From: Knufia peltigerae
Taxonomy: Eukaryota; Ascomycota; Eurotiomycetes; Chaetothyriales; Trichomeriaceae
DNA length: 64,000 bases
Direction: 5' to 3'
Assembly: GCA_030247855.1 (NCBI GenBank)
Contig: JAPDRN010000020.1
Coordinates: 248,001-312,000 of the forward strand
Shown here: piece by piece, positions 20,853-32,340 of the stretch
How the letters are laid out: each line of letters starts with the position of its first letter
Numbering within the stretch: position 1 is the first letter of the stretch
Translations under genes and position numbers: made by a program
The notes under the pieces: generated by a model
Databases searched by the model: none
The model's input: only the letters and a program-made list of their open reading frames with translations
Told to the model about the DNA's origin: nothing

Positions 20853-21967
20853 ATGGCGCAAAAGTGTGTGCACAAAGGATGCGGCAAGGTCTTTACGGAT
20901 CCAGATGAAGAATGCGTCTACCATCCCGGACCTCCTGAGTTTCACGAAGGACAAAAAGGTGAGGAGCAAGATAAGCCTTCCCAACTTGTCTCTTTTTTTC
21001 TTGTGTTTTGTCAATTTCGCGAAGTAGTACGATTTTCAAGTGATTGTTGGTCTGACCCATGTCCCCTGGCACAGGCTGGAAATGCTGCAAACCCCGAGTC
21101 TTGACGTTTGACGAATTCCTGGCCATTCCGCCGTGCACGAAGGGCAAGCACTCGACCGTCGATGACACGCCCGTGGCCCCTGCGAAACCTGAAGCGGTCG
21201 ATGCGTCGAACATTGTCGCCGCGGCACCTATCCCGGTCCCGGTGACGAGACCTATCGCGACCAGCCTCGCCGCCGCCCAGCAGCCCACCCCGTCCACGAC
21301 GCCCAAGCCCGAGCCTCCCGAAGACGAATCGGACGATCCGGACGCCCAGATCCCTCCGAACGCAACGTGCAAGAGACGAGGCTGCGGGAGGTCTCGAGAT
21401 GACAAAGTGCCGCGCGACGAGGAGGAGTGCACGTACCATCCTGGCGTCCCCATCTTCCACGAAGGCAGCAAGGGGTGGACCTGTTGTAAACGGCGGGTCC
21501 TCGAGTTTGACGAATTCATGAAGATCGAGGGCTGCAAGACAAAGAAGCGACATTGCTACGTGGGCAAGCCGAAGCCGAAGAAGGAGACTGCCGATGGCGG
21601 CGGCGACGGCGTGACGGGCGACGGGGAGGAGTTGCTGCCCACGGTGCGCAACGACTTCTACCAGACCGTGGGCAGTGTAATTGTGAGCTTCTACCTGAAG
21701 AAGATCGACAAGGAGAGGGCCAAGGTCGAGTTCAAGGAGAACGGGACGGAGGTCGATCTCGACTTGCCGACGAGTGACGGGAAACGGTACAAGAGCGTCG
21801 TGCCGCTGTTTGCGGAGATCGTTCCCGACAAGAGCGCGTTCAAGATCATGGGCACAAAGTTGGAACTGGAACTTTGTAAGAAGGACGGCACGAGTTGGTC
21901 GACGTTGCGGAGTGATGAACAAGCATCAGGGACCAGAATTCAGATCGGAAGGGCTGGGAGAGTGTAG
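20853..21967 (+). CDS. CHORD and CS domain protein (Hsp90 co-chaperone, Rar1/Chp1-like)
   Basis: Exons 20853-20958 and 21075-21967 give 332 aa. Two CHORD zinc-binding domains are clear. The first (about 5-66) has CVHKGCGKVF, CVYHPGPPEFHEGQKGWKCC and FDEFLAIPPC. The second (about 138-197) has CKRRGCG, CTYHPGVPIFHEGSKGWTCC and FDEFMKIEGC. The intron falls between GQK and GW in the first repeat and restores the HEGxKGWxCC motif exactly. A CS (p23-like) domain follows at about 217-305 with VSFYLKKI and LELELCKKDGTSW. CHORD-CS proteins bind Hsp90 and Sgt1 and act in nucleotide-dependent chaperone complexes; they carry polyploidy and stress functions in fungi and animals. The linker (67-135) is Pro/Ala-rich. 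Confidence 0.95.
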
Positions 21968-23080
21968 ATGAGGGTTATCAGAGTGTCAAGAAATTACGAT
22001 GCCTATGGATGTTCAAAAACAAAACGTGATGTCGTGGGAGGAGAACCTGGTTACGATGTGATGATAGCGAGGATGAAAATGAGGCCCGACGGGTTGAACA
22101 GAACAGAGCAACAATTTTCTTTTTGATATAGAGCATAGCGAGGCGTACATATTCGAGAGAAGGAGAGAGAGAGAGAAACTCAAAGGACTCTCAGTCTTAA
22201 AGATGAAGAATAACAAGATGATACTATGGAAAATAACGTGTGGTGCGTTCTGCGTACTGGGTATAATGTTTCTTTCTTGTATTCTATCTGGATGCAGAAG
22301 ATCTACATTCTACAAAGTAGATGACCTCCTCCATCCGCTACTTTGATCACATCGCACTCGTCACATTTTCCAGTCATGTTTCTTTCAGTTCATCATGTTT
22401 TGTTGGGTGTAGTCATCATTCAACTTGATATATTTTCATTTCATAAATTTGTAGCACCTCCTCCACAGCTCCACGCCAAAAAGAGGCATACAGCCATAGT
22501 ATGATTTGGGAAAAAGGAACGGTGCCGACTTTGTTCTGCAGAGCCGGGAACGGAAGGAGATTCATTTAGATTTTGTGAAAAATAGAAAAACCCTCAGCAA
22601 GCCACCGTAGTGGAGCTCCGGTATAAGTGTTTACATGGTAATGTAACACCTCTACTGATGATGAGGAAAAGGAAAAAAAGAAGAAGAGAAGAAACAGAAA
22701 CGCAGGAGGAGAAATTTGTATGCGGGCAACACTACCTGAGGCTTGGCAGCGAAAGTTGATCGCCTGCCGCTTTTAAAAGGCAATCTAGGACTGGTCCATC
22801 TTCCTCGCCGTTCTCGGTGCCGCTTTTGTACCATCGCAACTCGAGGGCTCACCCTCTTCCTCCTCATTAGGATCTCTCACCGTTCATTGCTATTCACATC
22901 ATTAATGAATGCATTGCTCTTGTAAGAGGCTAAGTAAAAGTCGAGGCGGCGTCACCGGCGTCTCGACTAAAGGGGGATCATTCAGCTCAAACCTACAGAG
23001 GTTCTGTTATAGGTATTACGAACTACTAACTCTCATATAAAGACTGCAGACATGAAGATAACTTCGCGATACAACATAAT
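21968..23080. other. Convergent spacer at the left edge of the accessory block
   Basis: 1.1 kb between the CHORD stop and the DLH stop. It is AT-richer than its neighbours, with a GA tract near 22163-22175. No gene is recognised. It marks the boundary between conserved genes and the catabolic-type block. Confidence 0.45.
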
Positions 23081-24078
23081 TCAAAGCCACCGCTTCATCC
23101 ACTCAAGGACCTGCTTCTCCGACTCTTCAAGCTCAGCACGTTCTTGTGGATCGTCCGGGTTGCCCCTGACCCCGAACCCATGGCGGCCGGGGGTGTAGAC
23201 CTTGTGCACCTGCTCGGGAATCCGCCTTCCTGCCTTGGTGGCATTGGCGTGTATCTGTTCCACCTTGGCCTTGGTATCGAAGCTGACGCCTTCGTCGTGC
23301 CGACCCCACCCGTAGGTGACGGGCACCACCATGTTCTCGACATCGTCGGGCAGGGACAGATGACTCGGGTGCAAGGCTGCCACCGCGTCCACCAAGGGCA
23401 CCTTGGCGCCATCGACCTCGATCATGTTGCTCTCCAATCCGGCCCGGATTGCGTATCGTCCGCCCCAGCAGAATCCGACCATGCTGTGTCCACAAACCGT
23501 CAGCCATGATGATACCCCGTCGTCGCATGGGCCAAAGGCTGAACTTGGGGGCCGAGAAGAGTTTACTTACCCGATCTTCTGGCTCTTGGGGGTTGATCGC
23601 CTCAATGCCTTCAGGAAATCCATACAGATCTTGTCGGTGGGTCCGAACTTGTGCCGGCCCATCCACATGATGAACGACGGCATCGCGGCGAGAAGGCCAG
23701 TGTACTTTGCAAATTTCGACTGCTTGGCCGCATCGACCGGAAGAAGGACGTCGGCGACCTGGAGTCGGACAGGGTCACCCTTGAAGAAGTCTGGGAGATA
23801 GACGAGATACTCGCCGCTTTTGGCGTAGGCGTCTGCGATCAGCTTGTTGTTGGGAAGAGGCAGGCCGAAAATGTCCGAGTAGATGACGATGGTGGCACGA
23901 GGGTTGGTGCGGTTGCCAATCACATAGGTGTTGAGGCCGTGGATAAGTTCTTCTTTGCCTTGGGGCGTGCCCTCATGGATGGTGCCCTGGCCACACAGAG
24001 TTAGAGAGACATAGCAAGGCCACGGCTGGTTGAGAGGGTCACCTTGATGCATGCCGAGCACGCTTGCCCTTCTGTCAT
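23081..24078 (-). CDS. Dienelactone hydrolase family protein
   Basis: Exons 24043-24078, 23571-23986 and 23081-23483 give 284 aa. It begins MTEGQACSACIK, continues GTIHEGTPQGKEELIHGLNTYVIG, and has the DLH alpha/beta-hydrolase fold with a Cys nucleophile in GFCWGG (Cys156), Asp214 in GWGRHDEG and His252 in PGRHGFG, the Cys-Asp-His triad of the family. DLH enzymes open lactone rings; fungal members act on varied esters and lactones, so the substrate is open. Intron 2 interrupts IG|MVGFCWGG and is restored exactly. It diverges from the adjacent Zn2Cys6 regulator and lies 6.2 kb from the BVMO, whose lactone or ester product it could hydrolyse (inference). Confidence 0.93.
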
Positions 24079-24563
24079 TTTCGGTGAGGTCGGACTGTAT
24101 TATACTCTGTTCCTCTGTGTAAAGTCGCTTAATGTTGTCAGACTCCGGTCGAAAGACGGGGAGGCGATGGAGATGGAATTTTGCGCAGCGGGTGATCGAG
24201 ACTGAGACTCAAGAAGCTTTCACTTTGTTAAGGATAACATATCACAGCCGACAGCAGCATGGCTGACTTATAATCCCATGGCCGTCCAGGGAGCGCGCTG
24301 AACCATCAGCGCATCCCCGTCGCCGTCTCGCCATCTCGCTATCTTCTCGCGCACTCCTCGGGACTCGTGTGGGACCGCGCCGAATCAAGTTGGGCCGTCG
24401 GGGGGAGTGCGAGATGATTAGATAATAGAATGATCGCCGTCTAGTCTAAATCAAGCCTGGCTCTATCTGATCTAAGGCGCCCAGCGAAACGCCTCCGAGA
24501 AGGAGAGTACCCGGGTATGTCAACGTCAATGCAGAGCCAAAGGTCCATCAAAGGAACACAGCC
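24079..24563. promoter_or_regulatory. Bidirectional promoter, DLH / Zn2Cys6 regulator
   Basis: 485 bp between two outward-facing starts. HGATAR motifs bound by GATA factors such as AreA occur at 24339-24344 (minus), 24420-24425 (plus) and 24463-24468 (minus), about twice what base composition predicts, so only suggestive. CGG and CCG triplets are frequent, as expected of Zn2Cys6 targets. Confidence 0.5.
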
Positions 24564-27336
24564 ATGTCACAGACCCCGTCCGAGAATGTCGCGACATCTT
24601 CTGGCACGCCTTCCGCGTACGTCGATACGCCGTCGTCAGGGCCTGCTCATCCGTTTCAACTGCGGAGCTGCGTAACTTGCCGTGCGCGCAAAGTCCGGTG
24701 CGACAGGCGGTCACCATGCTCAAACTGCCGCCGGGGGAACATCGTCTGTGTCTTTCCATCGGGCGACCGTCCTCCGAGATGGGCTCGCCGTCTGGAGCAC
24801 CTCGCCAACGATCCTTCCTCCTCAAGCACCTCAAAGTCGCAGATGGCGAGCCCAGTCGTCGACCAGGTCGAGGACAGACTCCGCGCCCTCGAGAACCTGG
24901 TCAAGGAGCTGAGCAGCCAGTTAAACCAGGCCCGCACCGCCGCCGCGGCAGCTGGCTCTGCTAACGGTGGTTCATCCGGAGTCAATTCTCCTGGCAGCTC
25001 TGCACATGCCGACCTTCAGAGTCATCCGTCCCCAAGCGCGGAGGACGGCAGGCTGAACAAACAGTTTGGCCGGTTGGTGGTTCAGGATGCCAGCAGCAGC
25101 CGTTATGTGACCGGTGGCTTCTGGTCTCGAGTCGACGACGAGGTGAGTCGAGATTTTGTTACCTGAACCCCTCTGCAGCACAGACGCTCTGTGTATACAG
25201 CCAGTACCTCATTGACTCTCACTTCAGCTTAGCGGCCTGGAGGTGGACAATGGCGGTCTAGCAGCAGACGAACCTGAAGTCTCAAAGCATGACCCTACCC
25301 CTGGAAACACCCCTTCCACCCAAGAAATCAGGTCGACTGCTTCAGAACGCTACGCCTTCCTCTTTCGACATAATTTGAACCCTTTGGCCCCAGACTCGCG
25401 GTCCTTCCACCCTCTCCCATCACAGATTCCGTTTATTCTTGACGTGTTCGCGGAGAATGTGAATTTGTTCTATCACATCGTCCACGTGCCCACTGTTGCA
25501 AAAATGGTGCGCGATCTGCGTGGCAGCGGCATGTCGAACCTGACGCCATCTCACGAGGCGCTGATGTTTTCCATCTACTATGCCGCCATAATGTCAATGG
25601 AAGAAGATGATGTGAGTGACGGCGCTTGAACCTGAAACCCAGGTTTCTCCCATCCTGAACGATTGTTCTGTGCTGAATCATTTACTCTTAAGATCCTGAC
25701 GAATTTCGGTTCGTCCAAGGCCGACCTCGCCTCGAAGTATCGTTACGGCCTGGAGCATTTCCTTGCGAAAGCCGACTTCCTTAACGCCCCCGACATTGTC
25801 CTCGTGCAGGCACTCAGCATCTTCCTGTTCCTTGCGCGCCGAGATGACAGCCCCAGATTCGCGTACATGATGACCGGCCTCCTCGTCCGGATGGCACAAT
25901 ATCTTGGACTCCAACGAGACGGGGATAATTTTAAGCATCTCACTCCCTTCGATACTGATTTACGTCGAAGGGTCTGGTGGGCCGTTGTCATACTAGACAT
26001 ACGCTCCGCAGAGGACCAAGGAACGGATATGGCGATCCCACAAGGCAGCTTCGATACCAAGATGCCATGGAACATCAACGACACCGACATTGATCCTGAG
26101 ACAAAACAGGTGCCCGCAGAACGCCATGGTCTGACCGACCGGGCCTTTACGCGTATCAACATCGAGATAAATAAGAACATGCGGCAGATGACGGCGGCCG
26201 TGGCTGCCGGTAGCAATAACGGGGCCGGCCTGGAAGAGCAAAGCCGTCTTTTGAACGATATCTGGCAACGACTTGATGAGGGATACCTTCAGTACGCTCC
26301 GGACACAGGGAGTGTTGCTCACTGGGTCGCCGTCACGATTGCTCGACTGGTAATGGCGAAGATGACACTGATAGTCTTCCTTCCCGTCCTCTTCTCTTCG
26401 TCCCCGAGTGGGATGACCTCCGAATCGATCAGAATGAAGTTGCTGATTGCCGCAATCGAGGTGGCAGAGTACAACCACATGCTCAATGCCGAAGAAGCGG
26501 CTCGGCATTGGCGCTGGATCTACCAGACACGCACACACTGGCACGCCATCGTCTATCTCCTGATCGAGACTTGTCGGCGCCCTTGGTCCCCTCTCGTTGA
26601 AAGAGCTTGGGTGGCACTTCACAGCCCCTGGCTAATTCCAGCCAGAGTGGCAGACAGGAACTCGCACCACTGGATCCCGCTGCGAAAGCTGATGGCACAA
26701 TCCCGCAAGCATCGTAACACCGAAATTGAACGGCTGCGTGCTGATCCTCAGGCTGCTGTGAGGCTCGAGATGGAGTACTCAAACATGCCGACCCCTTCAA
26801 GCTCAGGCACATTTCCAGACGGGCGCAGTGCCGATGTCTTCCTCAGGCGTTGGGGCGATGTCATTGCCACGCCTGCAGGCCCTACACGTATGCCTAATGA
26901 TACGAGTACCAGCGCCAGACGCGCCGACGCGACTCCAGACACAAACTGTATGACTCTGTCTGGTGGAACTTCTATAGGTGTAATCGACCTAGGTGACGTG
27001 AGACCCATTATGGACTTCGCGCAAGGGTATGTGGCGGGAATCGACGAACAGCAGACACTCCAGACAATACCGGGCCTGGTGAACAACATGCAGGCGACTT
27101 TTGGTGAATCGACAGCAGAACATGATGCAAACTTAGCATACAGGGCCATGCCGACACTCCCCACAGACGGGACGGATGGTGACCGAACCACGACGGGAGC
27201 GGGTTTTGTCACCTGGCTATGGGCCGACTCGAGCCCCTCGGCTGACGATTTTGCCGCATTTGACAACGTGAACATGGATCTGGACGGTGGGATGGACTGG
27301 TATAGTTGGATCGAATCGGCCAAGGGCATAGAATGA
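24564..27336 (+). CDS. Zn2Cys6 transcription factor with fungal-specific domain (868 aa)
   Basis: Exons 24564-25142, 25228-25611 and 25693-27336. The zinc cluster is C36-x2-C39-x6-C46-x5-C52-x2-C55-x6-C62, followed by a basic linker and a short coiled coil (VEDRLRALENLVKELSSQLNQA, about 100-121) for dimerisation. The middle homology domain is clear: NLFYHIVHVPTVAKM, then ALSIFLFLARRDD, and MAQYLGLQRDGDNFKHLTPFDTDLRRRVWW. The C-terminus (about 700-868) is acidic and low in complexity, possibly the activation region. Both introns are removed in phase 0. Its divergent pairing with DLH and its place beside MFS and BVMO suggest it is the local pathway regulator; this is inference. Confidence 0.93.
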
Positions 27337-27679
27337 GCTCAGCGTAGGGGAAATTCTTCTCCAACAGTTTTATATGCAACGCCATGACACCTCATGATCC
27401 ATCAAGCTGAAATGCATGATCATTGTTGGTACACAACCGATTTCAAACCCAAATATCCCTTGCCTCCAGCCCCTGTGTTTCTATAAAACTACGGATGCGA
27501 TCGAAGTACCCGCCTCCCTCTCAGGGTGTGTTCACAGGCGATCTGAACAACCATTGCTACATGGTATGTATGTGGCTGGGAGATAGTGAATGTGGCACAC
27601 TGGTCGGTCTTACTGTAGACAAGCGTCCTAGGAAGAGAATGATATGATGTGCAGACAAAGACCCATCCCGAGTTACTTG
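27337..27679. other. Convergent spacer, regulator / MFS permease
   Basis: 343 bp of shared 3' flank. Nothing else is seen. Confidence 0.45.
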
Positions 27680-29480
27680 CTACGCTTTCTCACCCTCGAC
27701 GTGGTGCACGTTCTCCTCGTGGACGACCGGCTGCTCGCCAGTGCCATTTTCGATGGTCCCTTTGTGGTCATCCGCCGAAGTGATGACGAGCCCATGATCC
27801 TGGTACGCGGCCACGAGGTCGTCGTCGCCAAACAGCTTGGCCACCTCCTCCAACGGTCTGTTTAAAGTGTCGGGGAACGTGAACCAGACCACGACGGCGC
27901 CGAGGGCGGTGAAGACGATGAAGAAGAGGTAGTACCTCCAGCCGATGCTCGCGAACGCGGTGGGTGCGGCCTGCAGCCACACGATGTTAGTCAGGGCGTA
28001 TGTGAACATGCCGATGGTCATGCCCTGGGCGCGCAGGTGGGTGGGGAATATCTCGGCCGTGTACCACCAGGTCACGCCGTCCAGGAAGCCTCCGTAGAAG
28101 AAGACGAAGAGAAAGTTGAAGGCGGCGCAGGCCCCGAGTCCGGCCTTGTTGTGGGTGTCGCCGTAGGTCGCGACGAACGCCGCCTCCATGATGACGGAGA
28201 AGCAACACCCCGCCAGCCCTATCGTCATGAGCGTGGGTCGGGACATCCGATCGACCCAGAGGGGCGCCACCATGTTCGAGGCCCAGGAAGCCACCAGCCA
28301 ACCGGCTTGCAGAAAGAGTTGGTCCTCTGGGCTATAACCCAATCGACCGTACGTGATGGTAGCGTAGTCTACATCCCAAAATTAGTCAAATGCCGTATTG
28401 GAACTTGGAGCAGCACGGATCTCCTTGTTGGAAAAGCACTCGCTCCAAAAAAAAAAGAAACCAACCACTTGTCTATAGTAGTAGTGGGTAACTGGGGAGG
28501 CAATAAGATGGAACTCACTATTGATCACAAGTACTCCGGAGCTCACCAGGGTAAAGAGCAACAGAACAGTCATCCATACCCTTTTGCGATAGCTCGGGCG
28601 TCGCACCATGGCCAGGTAACCTCCCGGAAGCGACCGTTCGAGTTCAATCTGCTGGTTCATTTGTTGGAATTCCCTTCGGGCAAAAGTCTCATCCCCGTGC
28701 CAGGTGTGGAGGTTCTGGACCACCTTCCACGCCTCCTCGGAGCGGTCTCGCAGCAAAAGATACCGAGGGCTCTCCGGTACGAAAAAGACGGCGACGATGC
28801 AGAAGATGGCGGGCAAGCAGCCCAGAGCGATGGGAGCCCTCCAGGCGTTCACGTTTTTGTAGTAGTAGAAGCCGACACCGACCCAAGACGCGCAAACATA
28901 GCCGATGTTGATGAAGATGGGACTGATGTCGGACAATATCCCTCGGTCTTTCGGAGGGACAATCTCTGCGACCCATAGAGGTACCGCCACCAGTTCCATG
29001 TACCCACTGTATGAGAAAGGAGGTCAAGTTAGCGACTCTGTTGTTACCGGAGTCCAAGCCATTGTTCGCTCATTAAAAAGAAGGGTCTCAACTCTCAACT
29101 CACCCTATTCCGGATAGAAGCCTAAAGACGATAAAGACGGCAATGTTGGTGGAACCGGCGAGGATGGCACTGGCCACGAGTAGAATGATGGCCCCCAACA
29201 GGATCGTCTTCTTCCTCCCGTACCTGTCCGCCAACAGGCCAACCATGACACAGCCGAATAGGCCACCGACAAAGTAGAGGGCGTTCGCGGCCCCTAACAG
29301 AGATGAGGCGTTGGAAGCTGTGTCGAGGCCCATCTCGTGCAAGAAACTGGGTTGACCCATGGTGGTGGCGATGATGGAGGCGCCGTAACCGTACGCCGCG
29401 GCACCCCATGACACCCCGGCGCAGTACAGGACGGTCGACAGCTTGTAGTGCCGGCGTGGCTTTTCTTCCAGGGTTTCCAT
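27680..29480 (-). CDS. MFS sugar-porter family permease
   Basis: Exons 29104-29480, 28519-29006 and 27680-28368 give 517 aa, the usual length for 12-TM sugar porters. Signatures: GLLADRYGRKK between TM2 and TM3, RLLSGIG across the first splice, VPLWVAEIVPPKDRG, PESPRYLL before the central loop, and the TAEIFPTHLRAQGM block after TM10. The second splice gives VINNYATITYG in place. The sugar-porter family includes importers of hexoses, disaccharides, quinate and other small polyols and acids, so the substrate cannot be read from sequence. The acidic C-terminal tail is typical. It is divergent from the BVMO over 818 bp, which suggests co-regulated uptake of the pathway substrate. Confidence 0.93.
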
Positions 29481-29561
29481 TCTTCTGGTAATGGGGAGGG
29501 GAGATGACTTGTCTCGTCAATCAAAGGTGGAAAAGACCGGGCCCAACTGGGGTTGACTTGA

Positions 29562-29584
29562 AGAGAGAGAGAGAGAGAGAGAGA
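29562..29584. repeat. (GA)n microsatellite
   Basis: About eleven uninterrupted GA units, 80 bp upstream of the MFS start codon. Confidence 0.9.
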
Positions 29585-30020
29585 CCTCACAGAACTTGTT
29601 CTCAGGTCTTTCTTTGTGAATCGATCAATATCGGTGGTCACGACTGGAAGCTGGCCCCCCGTGGTTGTTAGGGCGTGGAGATACATCCGGGGGATATACA
29701 TATGTATCCTTTCATTGACCACCCGCCCCCGAGGGCATTGTGGAGGAGAACTGGCGTGGGTGGATTCTTTGGATCCGGGGGAAGACGTTGCCTTGCATAT
29801 AGCCGACCATTCAAAGTGTGGGGTGGACGAAGTGTTATCCAGTTCGGCTTCAAGCTGATCTCTGATTCGGCCACGAGATAGGCGAAGTGGAGTAGCGCAG
29901 TATGCGTTGAGGAATGGACGACGACTTTCTCGAGGCCGATTAGCCATAGCTTGCCCGACGAGTGTATGAATGTCTGGTAGCCGATTACCGTCTCTTAAGG
30001 GGGATTGCCGTTGGATGTGT

Positions 30021-30046
30021 TACACACACACGCACACACACAGACA
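30021..30046. repeat. (AC)n microsatellite
   Basis: AC run interrupted by single G bases, about 250 bp upstream of the BVMO start. Confidence 0.85.
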
Positions 30047-30298
30047 GGCAATTGCTGGTCTCTCCTCCGGACAGATGGACGTGGTGATCCTCGTCCCAAT
30101 GCCTAGAAGCCTACTTAAAACAACGCTTTCCATGTGGCAGGCGATGTAGATGATTTTAGTCTGAAAAGCAACTCGTAACTTTCTACATCTACAAGAATTG
30201 TTTGTCAGAGTTCCTAGGTACCTATTTCAGTCAACACTCACCACTAAGTGAAATCGTTCGAGTTGCTTGGGACATTCTTCTTTGTTGTCATCTACTCC

Positions 30299-31954
30299 AT
30301 GGCGTCAGAGAAAGAAACCAATGGCCTGGCCAATGGCCACACTGCCCCTGATTACGACGTGATCATCGTCGGTGCCGGACTTTCGGGTTGCTACTCCCTC
30401 ATCACCGCGCTCCAGTCGGGTCTACGGGTCAAGTGCCTGGAAGCCGGGACCGGGGTGGGAGGGACGTGGTACTGGAACAGGTACCCAGGGTGCAGGTTCG
30501 ACTCGGAAAGCTACACCTACGGCTTCAGCTTTTCGTCCGAACTGCTCCAAGAGTGGAACTGGTCGGAACATTTCGCCCCCCAGCGGGAGACGGAACGCTA
30601 CATCAACCACATGGCCGACAAGTTTCGGATCCGTCCGCACATCCAATTCGAGACGCGCGTGGAGACGGCGCACTTTGACCAGGGCAACAACGCCTGGGTC
30701 GTGACCACCGACACCAAAGAGACCTTGACCGCGCGGTTCCTCGTCACCTGCGTCGGTCCACTGTCGGCCTTCACCTTGCCGCGCTACCCCGGCTTGGAGG
30801 AGTTTCGAGGGCCGTCGTGCCACACGGCCCGTTGGCCCAAGGCCGGTGTCGACTACGCGGGGAAGCGGGTCGCCGTCGTCGGCACCGGTGCCACGGGGGT
30901 CCAGACGATCCAGGAGGTCTCGAAAACCGCCGGCCATCTGTCCGTCTTCCAGCGGCGCCCCAACTGGTGCGCCCCGCTCCACAACAGCAAGATCGAACCC
31001 GAGGAGATGCAAAGGATCAAACAGGGGTACCCCGAGCTGTTCGAACACTGCCGCGGGTCCTTTGCCGGCTTCATCCACCGGGCGAGCCCCAAGGCCGCCC
31101 TCGAGACGCCGGCCGAGGAACGGGAAAAGTTCTGGCAGACCCTCTACGACAGTCCCGGGTTCGGAATCTGGATGGGCAACTACAAAGACGTCCTCGTCGA
31201 TCGAGCCGCCAACGGCCTCCTCAGTGACTTCATCGCTCGCAAAATCCGCGAGAGGGTCGAGGATCCGGTGGTGGCGGAAAAGCTGATCCCCAAGGACCAC
31301 GGCTTTGGCACCCGTCGGGTACCCCTGGAGACAAAGTACTACGAGGTGTACAACCGAGACAATGTCGAGTTGGTCGATTTGACCGAGACTCCGATCGATC
31401 GTGTCACACCGAGGGGCATCCTGACGGCCGACGGTAAAGAGCGTGAGTTCGACGTCATCATCTACGCGACGGGCTTCGACCCGGTCATGGGTGCCTTTGA
31501 CAGGATCGACATCCGAGGGCTCGATGGTCTGCGACTGAAGGAGGCGTGGAACAATGGGCCGAGAACTTACCTGGGCTTGACCGTTCGGGGCTTCCCAAAC
31601 ATGTTCATGGTCATGGGCCCTCATTGCGCCCTGGGAAACATCCCTCTCAGCATTCAATACAGCGTCGAGTGGATCGGCAAGATGTTGCGATACGCTCGTG
31701 ATAACAACGTCGAATACGTCGAGGCCAAAGGCGAGAGCGTGGACAGTTGGACGGGCACGGTCGAGCAGCTCGCCAAGGGACTCTTGTCGAACGACGTTGA
31801 TTCTTGGATGACGGGGGTCAACAGCAACGTCGAAGGTCGCCAGAAGAGGATCGTTGCTCGGTACAGTGGCAGTTGTCCTTCGTACCGGGCGAGGTGTGAG
31901 GAGGAGGCTCAGGCCGGGTATCCAGGATTGACGCTGGTATCACAGCAAGCTTAA
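30299..31954 (+). CDS. Type I Baeyer-Villiger monooxygenase (FAD/NADPH)
   Basis: 551 aa, single exon, starting at MASEKETNG; the upstream frame has no ATG before 30299. It shows the complete type I BVMO fingerprint: FAD Rossmann GAGLSG (25-30), the GGTWYWNRYPGCRFD motif (54-68), FRGPSCHTARWP (169-180, with the FxGxxxHxxxW residues F169, G171, H175 and W179) and NADPH Rossmann GTGATG (195-200), then IIYATGFD near the C-terminal third. These enzymes insert one oxygen beside a carbonyl, giving esters or lactones. The nearest known types are cyclohexanone and related ketone monooxygenases, but the substrate is unknown. A long antisense frame (30422-31657) is a shadow of its GC-rich codons. It faces MFS on one side and SDR tail-to-tail on the other. 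Confidence 0.94.
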   Translation: MASEKETNGLANGHTAPDYDVIIVGAGLSGCYSLITALQSGLRVKCLEAGTGVGGTWYWNRYPGCRFDSESYTYGFSFSSELLQEWNWSEHFAPQRETERYINHMADKFRIRPHIQFETRVETAHFDQGNNAWVVTTDTKETLTARFLVTCVGPLSAFTLPRYPGLEEFRGPSCHTARWPKAGVDYAGKRVAVVGTGATGVQTIQEVSKTAGHLSVFQRRPNWCAPLHNSKIEPEEMQRIKQGYPELFEHCRGSFAGFIHRASPKAALETPAEEREKFWQTLYDSPGFGIWMGNYKDVLVDRAANGLLSDFIARKIRERVEDPVVAEKLIPKDHGFGTRRVPLETKYYEVYNRDNVELVDLTETPIDRVTPRGILTADGKEREFDVIIYATGFDPVMGAFDRIDIRGLDGLRLKEAWNNGPRTYLGLTVRGFPNMFMVMGPHCALGNIPLSIQYSVEWIGKMLRYARDNNVEYVEAKGESVDSWTGTVEQLAKGLLSNDVDSWMTGVNSNVEGRQKRIVARYSGSCPSYRARCEEEAQAGYPGLTLVSQQA

Positions 31955-32340
31955 GATGGCAAAGTTGAGACTCAACATCGTTGACATGCATGACATTGAG
32001 CATTCTGACTATTCTCACTCGTTTGTATACCAAAAGAATTAAAAAGAGGATTTGCCTTGTTTCTAGGTATCGGCCATTTTGGATAACGACTATGCGTTGG
32101 ATGAGAGCCTAGGTCGCGAGGACAACCCTGCGTTCATCGTCCTTCTTGAAGTTTGTTATACGTACGGATAAATATCTCCCTTTCCGGAGGGACTTGCAGA
32201 ACAAAGCGGTAGTCATACCACAACATGACGGCTTTCACAGCACCTTTGTATAGCTTGGCTGGGACTCACGGTTACTTCATGTTTAAAATAAAAGTCAATG
32301 GATTGTACGAAGTACCCATACGAATTCACGCTCCAATCGA
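31955..32340. other. Convergent spacer, BVMO / SDR
   Basis: 386 bp of 3' flanks. No further feature. Confidence 0.45.

Larger units (their letters stand above)
29481..30298. promoter_or_regulatory. Bidirectional promoter, MFS permease / BVMO
   Basis: 818 bp between divergent starts. It contains a GA tract (29562-29584), an AC tract (about 30021-30046), several CGG/CCG triplets, and CCTAGGTA at 30213-30220, close to the BVMO start. Likely the main regulated promoter of the block. Confidence 0.55.

Noticed and set aside
21011..21922. 303-codon minus-strand frame opposite the CHORD gene
   Set aside because: Antisense shadow: Arg/Gly-rich translation without motifs, while the plus strand has two complete CHORD domains and a CS domain.
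30422..31657. 411-codon minus-strand frame opposite the BVMO
   Set aside because: It is exactly antisense to a gene with full BVMO motifs; GC-rich third positions create open antisense frames, and the translation shows no family blocks.
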